The translations under genes and the position numbers were made by a program. From contig CM041548.1 in the NCBI GenBank assembly GCA_023238725.1, forward strand, positions 15,273,752-15,337,751: a stretch of 64,000 bases of DNA. Reading direction: 5' to 3'. The first letter of the stretch is position 1. Each line of letters starts with the position of its first letter. The stretch comes from Scortum barcoo. Lineage: Eukaryota > Chordata > Actinopteri > Centrarchiformes > Terapontidae. The notes beneath the pieces were generated by a model, which was not told the DNA's origin, made no database searches, and saw nothing but the letters and a program-made list of their open reading frames with translations. Shown piece by piece: positions 39,401 to 51,000 of the stretch.

Positions 39401-42400
39401 ACTTAACCACTGAGTAATATTTTTAGTTTTTAAATACAGCCTGCTCAGATTCATGAAACTCACAAACGACAACAATACGATTCCACTTGAAGTTGATAAA
39501 TGATAATATTGATGTTTTGCCCAGGCCTATTGTTCCCCTGCATAAAAGCATACCAAATTGACTTTCACGAAAAGGAGGTATAGTCTGTGGAGGCTTAAAG
39601 AAAAAGAGAGAATTTGCATGTGCCGTATGAAGCAGGTGTGATTGAGCGTGTTGACTTTGCATCGTACGGTACCTGAGCACGGTGGCTCGAGCAGTAACCC
39701 TCCTAGCTGAGGTGGCGGAGGCTGAGTAAGTCTTTGAGGCGCACAGATTCACATCCGACATGGCTGCCTGAGCCATAAGAACAACTCCATGAATTATGAA
39801 AGGGCACAAGCCCATCGCTGGGCTGCTCTGAGAGGGGAAGAGATGGAGGGAGAAATAACTACACATTGTAGATAGATAAAAAGATAGTGTAGAGTGAAGC
39901 AAAGTGGAAAAAATAAAGGAGAGAAAGATGCACTGGCACAATGAGAGCAGGAGATAAAGTGTGAATGTGTAGTGGAGCGAAATGGTGTTTGTTTTGGAGT
40001 GAGGAGGAGAGTGTGTGTGCTCATCTTTGTGGGAATGCTCGCCTGCCTGCGTATGTCAGTAAGAGCGATGCCGCATCGTTCCCAAATCTAACCAGCTGCA
40101 TAACTGTGCCATTGGATTTAGGGCTCATCGCTGGGCCCACAAAGGCAACATTTTCACACAGACATAACACACACCACACAGTCTTTGTTCCAGCCTCTTC
40201 AAACAGTTTTCACTGGTGGAGGTGTGACAGCACGCCAGGCGGGGATCTGCTGCCCACCATTTCCAAACCTCAGCAGAAAACAGAGGAGAGACAGAGATGG
40301 GGGATTTTTTTGCACCAATTATCTAATGTGTGATCTTGGGGCCTGGCTGCATGTCATGCGCAGCCTCTGGTTTATTCTGTCTTTTAATCTTTCTAGTAAT
40401 CTTTTTGCCACTGCTGAGCGGGTGTCACAGCAGTGAACTCCAAGACAAGGCAATTCCATTAGGAGAGGAGACATGAGGCGGCATTCATTAATGGCACCGG
40501 CCAGATGCTGCGCCGCGTATTGAAGGGAGGCAGGAGGGCGTTTGAATTTGATTTGATTCCTCAGGATAATGTATTGTGCCTCATCACAAAGTTGTTCCAG
40601 AAAGGGGGTTTCCATATTCAGGAGGAGGCATTGTGGCCACTGAGAGAAAGCAGGTGGATTTCCTTGAGTATCATTGTGTTGTGTGACAGCCACCCCCCCT
40701 TCCGATCCCTTGCCAGCTCTCTTTCTGTTCCAGGTCTGTGATGCCTCACCTGAGCCTGCCGGGTATCCAAGACCCCTTAACTGTCCACTCAAATCTTCTC
40801 TCAATCCATCCGAAGTGCTTAAACAGAAAAAAAACACAAACATGTAACATGTCAGCCTCTCAGATTCCCTCCCCCTTCACTGTCTGCATGTATTACCAAA
40901 ACAGCAGCTGTGGTGTTAGAAATTGTCCTGAAGAAATAAACATGCCGGAAGATGCCTCGCCTCTCCAAGGATGCCTCGCGTCGAACTCTTTCAGAACGCT
41001 CCCCTCTTTATCTCCTCGGTTACATAAGTGCCTGTATGTACCGGCAACCATCACAATTTATAGCCTTGGGAAACGGGGAGTGATGGAAGGGAGAGGGAAG
41101 ACAGAGCAGGCAGCGGAAAAAGTATGAAAGAGGACACAAAAGACAGCGAGAGTGGAAGTGGAGGAGGTGGGGGAAGAACAATAGGAGGAGAGGAACCGCG
41201 CAGGTGACGCAGAGGAGATAGGAGAGGAACGGAGGGGAGGAAACGTGGGCTGTGGCCAGTCAATTATTCAGAAGAAAGAGGTCCGTCGTACCTCGGGAGC
41301 TGCTTTGAACATGCGTGCCCGGCATAACCTGCTAATGGGCCACAGATTGACATGCTACCTGAGTAGATACACACACACACACACTCCCCAGAAGCTCTTT
41401 CTCTCCTCCTATACGGGCTCTTATCAGGGCTCTCTGGTGGAACGTGTAAATAATTACTCCATGACCACTCTGCTGTACAGGCTGGAGGGTTGTTTGCACA
41501 AAGAAAAGAGGATATATTTTAAAAGGGCAATGGGTTATTTTAAGAAAATGGGTGAATTATTTATCGAGGCCTGCTCCGAAGTGTTTGCGCGTTTCTGTAC
41601 GTTTGGTGTATTTGGGAATATCAAAGGCTGGAAATGACGTAAGGGTGAGGGTGTTTATTTATTAAACGCTGTGTGTAAGTTAATCGTGTTTAGCCCCAGT
41701 CGTCAGGGAGTGTGTTCATTTCGCTTTGACGTTTCTTTTATAGTTTTGAAAGTGCATGAAAGTGTGTGTTTGTTAGTGTATGGTGGTCTTTAGAGGGGCT
41801 GCGTACCTACATGAAACCCTGCAGTTGCCATGGCTCAGAGATAAAAGACCAGATTATTCTACTTGGCATCCATTAGGCTGGCACTGCCTGAATATCGTCC
41901 AATCTAAATCTGACCCAGAACTATTTTCCTTCATCTTTCTTTCTTCTTTTCCACCTCCCTCCACCCCTCCCTCACTCCCATCTTTGTTCTCTTTCCTCTC
42001 CCTCGTTCTCGCTGAGAGAGGGATATGTGTGCCAGCCCAGAGTAGGGGCTTAAAGGCTGAGGTTTTGGAAAGTGAACACCCTACTGTGGTTGACTTCCTG
42101 TGAGAGCAGCGTTAGTCCCTCACACACTGAACTTCAAAGCTTGCATACTGCACTTTATAAAGATAATTGAAGTTGTCTCGTGGCTCATGAGCCTCTTGGG
42201 AAATTAATTGTTGTGTTATATTTAACTTACATTTCCTTGTATGTTTTGTGTTCAGTTGGACCTGCACATCGGTTTAGATGCTTAATTTGTCGGTTTATTC
42301 TTCATGTGCATAAATATTAATCTGATGTGTGAAGCTGAGAACGCTTCTAGTCTTTAAGTCTCTATGTGTATCCTCTGCTCTGTCAGTGGCCAGACAGCGG

Positions 42401-45400
42401 GAGATGGGTGAGATAAGCACTTTGGTTTTGGACATGGCCACGGCGGGCTGGCGGGAGCTGCCTGGCACCCTTGCTGAGGGCGTGTACTGTGGAGAATTCA
42501 TCTTGATGAGAGCTTCTTTTGTGTGTCACCCCTCTGCTATCTCTCCTTCTGTCCTTCTGCCTGTCTGTCTGACTCTTTCTCTCTCTCTCTCTCTCTCTAA
42601 GGCCAGCACCATTTACATTTAAGCGGCAGTGCGCCACAAACAAAATAGTAATTGTAGTGTTCTCACAAGTGATATGTCTACGGTTGCCACAATGTGCCCA
42701 CACAGTCCGCTCAGAAGTTACATTTTCAAGCAGCCTCATTTCCACTTTGGGTGGATGGTTTGTTGGTGTTGATTGAGCAGCTTCATTGTGATTCCAGCTA
42801 CCCCAAGAACGAGTTACAGCTGATTCATAACAAAATGTGTGAGACGAAGCAGGCTGTGTAGATTTTTCTGCGCATTTCAAACGTTCACTTTTCGTCATTG
42901 TACACTATTTTATTGTCTAATTTACACATGATTCATGGTTTTCTGCATTTAGACAGTGTTTTCCGCTCCAGAATGCAGCAGGCGCCATATGGACATGGGG
43001 TCCATTAGGTGAAGGTACTTAACAGATGTTTAGCAGAATAACAAACAGAGGATGCCTACCTAAAGTATCTGAACGTATCTTGAAATTCCGTTTTTCTTCT
43101 GTTTTAAAAGAAGTAATGGTGATTAATTGAATTTTCAAATTGCCATTGCTTTGTCAGTGTGATGAATTTTGTTCTGAAAAAGTGTCTTATTTAATGAAAG
43201 GCACACATTTTGGAAGATTGCAAAAAAATCTTATCCTGTTTGATTTAAGGAACATACCCTGTTCATTTAAAAATCAGCACCATTTCATGTCTTTTTCCTC
43301 CTCTTGTATCATTAACCAAATTTTATGTCTTTGTTTTTGGATTTCGCTCTTTGTATTTATTTTGGGCACCGTCTCTCTTGGCAGACTCCAAATCACTGTG
43401 ATTTGCACCCAGCGCAGCATCCTCCGACCTCAGACCGCGTCAGACTCAATCTTGTTTGGAGTGTACCGCGCCCTTACCTTAACACACGCGCACACACGTT
43501 CTCCACAGGGCTGCTATACGCTCCATTATCTGTGTTTGAATGCGGGACCTTTGCTGGAGAACGCGCCGCGTCGGATGAAGGCGAGAGGAGAATGAGTGGT
43601 GCTTTTCATGATCTGTGCGACATCGTTCTGCAAAATGGGTGAATGGTGAACGAGAGGCAGGAGTGCGCTGGGTGTGAGACGGCAAATGAGAAGTGAGCCG
43701 GCTGAGAGAGAGTGAGTGAGGGAGCAGATGTGGGCGATCGAGCCTTTAGTGGTGAGGTACAATTAGAGGCTCACCTTGAGAGAGATGGACCCTTGTTATC
43801 GCAGCTTGTCGCAGGATATAATCACACAGCGAACTCAGCGGGATGGATGACTTTTTGAGACGGACATCACCTCGTGAAACCGCTTAAGGTTTCCTGTCTT
43901 CTGTCATTAGGAGCCAAAGGGATCCTGTTACTTTTTGCAATTCACTATTATATTTTATTTTGTTTTTGCATCGTCTATCTTGTTTTAAGTCTTCTAAAAG
44001 CAGATTCAGATTCAGATTTTTGGGCATTACAGAGACTATGGCTTTGATATTTTCACCACTCAGAATCTCAGTTTCATTAAGCTAAACCGCAGTCAGTAAA
44101 ATAGGAAGTTTATTGTTGAATTTGAGTGCTCATTACAGTGTGAGCCATATTCCTGCCAGTCTGAGCTGCCACACCAATGCAAAGCCAAAAAGCACAGGGG
44201 CCAATTATAGCCAGAAAAACATTCCCAAGTGGTCCTTGGAAACATTTCACTGTAATAGAGGGGGGAAAAAAAGAGACTCTATTACATTTATTTTATGCAA
44301 AGAGTCTAGTTGGAGGAGAGCCACAGTTTAATATTCAACTGCGTCATCCATATTTCTGTTTGATATTTAAACTTCCTCTGTGGATGTCTAGAAAGTAAAG
44401 AGCAGCTTAAGCCACATAGATTAATCAATTAAATTTATGCCGGTTCATATTTCCTCTGAATGAGCTGGCAGCAACCCACAATGCTTTGCAAGTGATTTAA
44501 TCAGAGGTTGGAGCTGTGGAAATGGCGTTATTATGTTGATCATGATCAGGTTCTGTTTCCCCTCGCTGCCATAATTCAAATAAGGATGCCCGTTGAGCCA
44601 GCTAGCAAACACGCAGCGCCCTTTGCCTTCGGCCAGTGTCTCGCAACCCTTTTTTATTTGTGACTCCTTGAAATGGAGCAATATTTACCTGCAACCTGCA
44701 ACCCAAATCTGTTTTGGACTGTCGCAAGCAATTTGAAGACTATTCCCTTAGCCTATGAGAAGTTGTGAAAATTTCTGAATGCTTTATAGACAAAAAAGAT
44801 GCATTAATTAATTAAAAAAAAAGAATAATTGACAGATGAAGCTGTCTTGTTTATCCTCTTGTGACCCCTTTGGAAGATCCCAGTCCCCCAGCATGTGTGT
44901 ATTTGTAGTCTGTGCTGTTTAACCACCCGCTGAGGCTGGAGTCCTGACTCATCTCTGCATCATCTCCTCCACCAGCTTGGACTATAAATCCAGGGGTGCT
45001 GACAGAAATTCTGTGATCCTTAATATATGACGCTGCATGCCCTTCTCATAGGTGCAGTGCCTCAGTTAAGTTGGCTACCACTTTACATTTCTGAACGGGT
45101 CCCGCGAGCCCCCCCACCCATTCACTCACCCACCCACTCACCCACTTTACTAAAGGCACGCCCGGAGCAAGGCTGGGGGAGATGGAGACACCAAGAAACT
45201 GAACTGCGGGGTAGAATAGCAAGCAGAGAGATTGTCCTTAAACTGCAAGATCCATGTCTCAGCCCCTGTGTCGGCAAGAATCGGCCCCACAAGCTGCTGG
45301 ACGCTGTTCTTTAGCTGAGGCTGCACTGTGACGTTCTTCTAAGAGGGCAAAGCAAAGAGATTTTGCTCGTAGGACATCGATCAAGAATCAGTTTAAAGCT

Positions 45401-47996
45401 GAAATGCACAACTTTCTGCATGTTTTTCGAACTACGGCAGCAAAGTTGTTTCTCCTCATTGTTGTTGGCATACAGTGTAAATGTCATGGTCAGGCAACAT
45501 CAACACAAATGTAATTATTACTGAAGTGATTAATTCATTTGAAAACTGTGGCATTTCTCGAGTAGACTGGAGAGTTGTGTTTCTGAGCAGTGGAGATATA
45601 ATTAGAATTAACATTCACTTTTCAGAAACCTCAATTTTTAACCCTAATGTTGTGTGTGATGTTGTGTTTCTCAGCTTCTGACTGATGCAGCTTGGTTTAC
45701 AGTAAACTGAAGCTACTGTATAGCCAACAGAAAACACACTGAGGTCAGTCAGGGAACAAAAGGGCCGACCTGTGATTGGTTTAAATTGATAAACTGTTGT
45801 TAAGGTGATCGGCTTGAAAAGGTAATTACTGTCAAGGTGTCCTTGAGCAAGACTTGTAATTTCTTCAGCAGAACTACATACTGTCAGTGAGGGTGGACAC
45901 TGCAGCTTTGCGGGATATCTCTGAGGTGTGGATATCTGTAAATGTTAAAAAACGTTATTGTGAAGCTTCCCTGAATTAAATAAAGGCCGGGTATGTGGTA
46001 GAGCTTTTCGAATAAGGCTAGCAAAGGTGGAAGGCCAGGGAACAAGCCGTGGGGAGGTTTATATAGGAATGGGTAAATATGAAAAGGTAATGTTCCTCAA
46101 TTTCTCTGAGGCAAGAGTGGACAGAGGTTGTGGAGGAAACTGGTGGATGAGTCCCAGTGGTCTCATAGTGATAGAAGAGAGTTGCAGCGTTTGCCTCTTC
46201 CCACAAACTGCCTCAGCACTTGTTTCTCCCTCAATCCTCCATTTCGGATCGAAACACTGTAAACCGGCCCGTTAATTGTGGCGTTAACTCAATCAGCGAC
46301 GACTCACAGGAGATATTGTGTTTGTGTGTGCGTGTGCGTGTGCGCGCGGCTCGCATGCATGTCTGATGGTTGTCTGTGCCCTTCGTGCACATGCGTGCGT
46401 GCACAAGTAATGACTTTTGTTGCTGAGGTACGGGGAAAAACAGCAGAGCCTAGCTTGTCCCTGCCAGGGGACTCGATTGGAGGAGTCTCGTCAGTCGTAA
46501 ACAGGAAATTGGTGAATGGCATTTTAAGCCACGCCGTTTCGTGCATCGGTAGTTTGTCCTCATGATGAGGCTGATGTAGAGACAGTGTTTTTAAAGTCAT
46601 TGGTCATGATGCCAAGCCAAGCTGTCTAGCCCTAGACAGTGGCCCTGTTGAGGTACACTGCAAGTGCAGGATTTGACATAATTACTTTCATAAAAAGTTT
46701 AATGAACAAATTTCTCATGGCAGCCATCTTGGAAAGCAATAATTACAAACAGTGCATACACCAGAAAACAGCTTTGTACTGTTAATTAGACGTAGATTAC
46801 TGTTGGTGTAGAGGGTGTGATAGTCTGTACACCAACAAGAGCTTATGCAAAAGTCAATTCTTTAAACTGAATCATTCTGACTTCATGGTGCCATTTTTGA
46901 CACAGAAAAGCTCCTCTCATAATTACTTTGTAAGTGTACAAGCATTTAAAGCAAGCTGGAGAACAGGCTGGCTGTCTTAGCAAGAAAGCTGAATCAGGAC
47001 GGGAAATCTGGCGAAATAAAGCAAGATTTTGAAAACTTGTGCGAGTGGGAAGTCATAAAAACACTTTGCTTTAAAACAGATATTTGGCTTTCATGTTACA
47101 TTTTCATTTTCTAGAGTGCGCCTATGATGTTCCTCCATGTAAGTGAGCCTCTAACGGTGTGATATGCGCATTTATGAAGGATGAAACTGGTGTAATTTCA
47201 TTCTTACTGTACCTATCAGTAATAATACCTATGAAGAGTTGATACCCATAAGTGTTTTTTTTTCCACAGTCAGAACATATTACTTTCTTTTCTACTGCAA
47301 GGTTGGACCACGTTTGTCAAAAGCAACAACTTGTCTCTTCCAGCTGTTTTTAATGGATTTTTGAAAACAGTGGGAGCCTGTGGCAGTAATGTGGGGTAAA
47401 CCTGCAGCAGAACAAACAGCACTAACTTCAGACTGTGAAGAATACCTTGGTGGATTTAGACTTTTCATATCCATTCATGTCAGTGGGAGGAAAAAAAACA
47501 AATACAATTGCGCCGGTGTTCTTTGAAAGTCAGCTGCGCTCATGCTTCTGCTTTCACTTTGATGCAATCTGGCAAAATTATTATACAGAAAAATGACAGA
47601 GGACGTGGATTTGTTTTAGTTTAGAGCTCAGTGAAGCAAAACCAAAAAAAAAAAGAAAGAAATGATTGACATCACTCATGTGGAAAGTGAGGGAAATATT
47701 TCCTGCTAATGTTTCATATTTCTCCTCATTTTTGTTTCTCACAAATGATTCTTTATGATGTCTGGCCGTTTTTTTTTTTTTTGTGCCACAGGAGTAATGG
47801 ATTTTCTGCGGCTGTCGGAGATGCTGTGTTTCTGTCCACTGTATGTTTTTGAGTGTCTTTAGCTGTAGCACTATCTCACCGTTGTTATTTATTGATACTG
47901 GCAGTATTCTCCAAAGACTCTTTTTAGTGCAGATGTGAAAGGTACAGTGGTGCTATCTTTGTCTCGGTCTTCCTTGCTTGTTCTTCCTCTCTCTCT

Positions 47997-48051
<55 letters not shown>

Positions 48052-51000
48052 CTGGCAGTCTTCACCAGCTTGTGCAGCCTTTACTAACTAGCTGCGCTGC
48101 GCACTCCCACTCATAGGAAAATGATGATGAGACAGCAAAACCACCGCAGAGACAATGCACAGCAGAAAGAGGGCGGAGGAGAGTTGGAGAGAGGGAACGG
48201 GGCTGCGGGAAAAGAGAGAGACAACGAGAGAATGAGAGCCATCAGTCTTTTTTATGCACTTTTACCACATATATGTTCATCCCCGGGGAGCACTATGTCT
48301 CTGTCTAGGCTTCTGCCTCCCTTTCTGCGCCCTTCTCTTTTGTTGTCATCATTCAGTCCATTTCCCTCCCTCCCCCATCCCCCTCCTCCCACTACCGTAA
48401 GTTATTAAATCTCCTCTCGCCCCCTTCCTCTGTTTCTCCTCTCCTCTCCTCCCTCCATTCCTCTCTGCCCTGCAACCTTTCTGTCTTGTGCCACTAAGTG
48501 GACTGCTTATATAACAGCGTACACCTAGAGGGACTCCTCTCACCCAGCCAGCCGGTTCTTCTCACTCCACCCTTTTAGTCTTCTTTCCTCCTGTGTTTTT
48601 TTCCCCCCCATCAACACCATCTTACCATCTCTCCTTCCCCCAGAGTCAATTTTTTTCCCCCCTCTTCTTCCTTTCTCCTCCTGCCTCCACTGTTGCTGAC
48701 TTTACGTTTGGAACAAATGGCGCTCCTGCTGTGCGGCTACGTCTGGCGAGGCTAAGTGATAACCAAAACAGTAAAGTAACAGGGTCGCGCCATCATCGAG
48801 AGGGAAAACGATTAGTCGAAGAGCAGAAAATTGATCAACAGCATTGCTGATTGTCAATTACTGGCAATCACTGAAGCTAATTACCAAGCAAAAATGCATT
48901 ATATTCCCAAATTTGCCTCTCAAATGTGCTCTTTGGATTTGCTCTTTTTCCAGTTTTCTATCACTCTATGTTGAATATCACTAGATTTTACACAGTGAGT
49001 GGGACAAAACAAGCAACCTAAGGATGTCCCCTGAGATTGTAGTGGCCAATTTCCCCATTTCTTGACATTTTATTGATTAATTGATCAATAGATTAATCTA
49101 GTAATGAAAGTGCCAGATTGACCCCCAGCTTGTACACTCAGGCCTCATGGAAGCACCAAATAAGATCTCAAGTGCAAAAAATAATTGGAACAAATGCAAC
49201 GCTGGTGACTTCACCGCATTTGCTGTACTGTCTCAGTATTACCCAGCGGTCTTTTATCCATAAATACTATTGAGTGCTCTCACACACACGCACACACACA
49301 CACACTCTCTTCCCCCTGCTCTTGCTTCCTTGCATCCAGCTCCTCTCGCACGCTGCCGTCCTCTCACCCGTGTCTCACTGCCTGCATCTCTCTCTGACTT
49401 TTTTTACACACCTCTCGCATCCAGGATTCTCCCCCATCGAGTGTTTTCACATTCAACACACCCTCTTTCTCCCACTTTCATCTTAGGTCTATCTACTTAC
49501 CGTTCTCTCTGTCCCACATTCATTGTACCTCTTTATCTGTTTCTTCCCCCCTCCTCACCCCCGCCCTCAACATCTCAAACTCGCCCCCTCCACACACCAA
49601 CCCCCCTCTCTAAATATAGTCCCTTTGAAGCATGGCTGTGTTGTCTCTTCCCGCAACACTGCAAGACAAAAGTCTGTCATCTCACATCTGAGCAGCAGGG
49701 ATAGAAAGCACAGATAAGATTGATGGCCCAAAAAGAAACACCGGTTAAGAGAGTTGATATTCATCTGCCTCAGCATGTGTGTAAACGAAGAGATGAAAGG
49801 GAGGATGCGAATGGAGGAACAGGAGGAGCAGTCGCAATGCCACTGCAAAAAAAAAGATGGCGAGACAGAAAGAGAGGGAGAGAAAGAGAAGGGAGAGAGG
49901 TGCTATGACATTTCTGATCCACATTTTGTAATTGAATAATAATCTCTCTGGAGGCCTGACCCAGTAACGTATACACGTGTGCGCATGTTTGTGTGAGCGT
50001 GTCCACAGCTTTGTGTGCGCGTTGGCCCAATGTATACACAGTGAGGGATGGTTGTGAGTGTGTGCTCCTCTGTATGTGTGTAGAAAATGTGTAAAAAAGG
50101 AGACAACCCGGGAGGAGAGGAAAAAATGAGTGCAGAGGAGAAAGAGGGGAGGATTGCTCTGAATAACATACAGCACAATACCTCCACCTAGTGGTGCAAA
50201 TGAGTAATTACAGCTCTATTTGGCACAGGTTACACATCACTGCAGCCAAGGACAATTCCCATCTCATCAGCTCACCTGCAGGAGCCCATCCAATGACTTC
50301 TACTTTGTCTAATTACAGATTGTGTAATTTACATAATAAGTATACTTAGTATTATAAACAGCGAAGATCACAGCGTGGCAGCTGAATGCGAAATCATATC
50401 ACATCATCGTCTCAGTCGTTCAGTCAGGAGTCTTAAATCAACTGAAGTGTTACTGTAGCATCATGTACATCACACACTCAACCTTAAAGCGGTCTTCCTT
50501 ACCTACTAACAGCCTGCTCGTCCATCAGCGGCAGTTGCCCGGGGAGCCTGGTCCATCATATGTACCGTGCGCAGGCCGGTTCCCCTGCGGCCGGAGCATA
50601 CATCGCCACTGACAGGATTTCCTTCCGCCTCAGTAACCCGGCCTGTAGCTGGCTCAGGGGGGTAAAGACAGGAAAGCAGATTATCATTCTCAGCATCGAC
50701 CTCAGCGTTTTCCAAGGCATTTAGTGAGAAAATGTGTGTTTTACTATGCAGAGACGGGGCGAGAAAGGTGTAACAGTTTCTCTCCTGAAAAGAGGGTGCT
50801 AATTTACACTGTGGAAAAAATGTGCAGCTCTGCAGCCTCTTTGCGTTACTTTCAATTTGACTAAAAGATTAACATAAGATAATGTGAATTAAATATCTTT
50901 GGGTCTCTTGAGTGTTCGTTCAAAGACATCACCTTGTGCTTGTACAACTTTTGATGGGCATTTTTCATCAGATGTTATATGAACCGAAGATAAGCTGATT

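Noticed and set aside
40319..40843. 174-codon minus-strand open frame
   Set aside because: No conserved motif, no supporting splice or promoter context, and composition like neighbouring non-coding DNA.
42383..42898. 171-codon minus-strand open frame
   Set aside because: Contains a translated CT/GA repeat (Arg-Glu run) and no domain.
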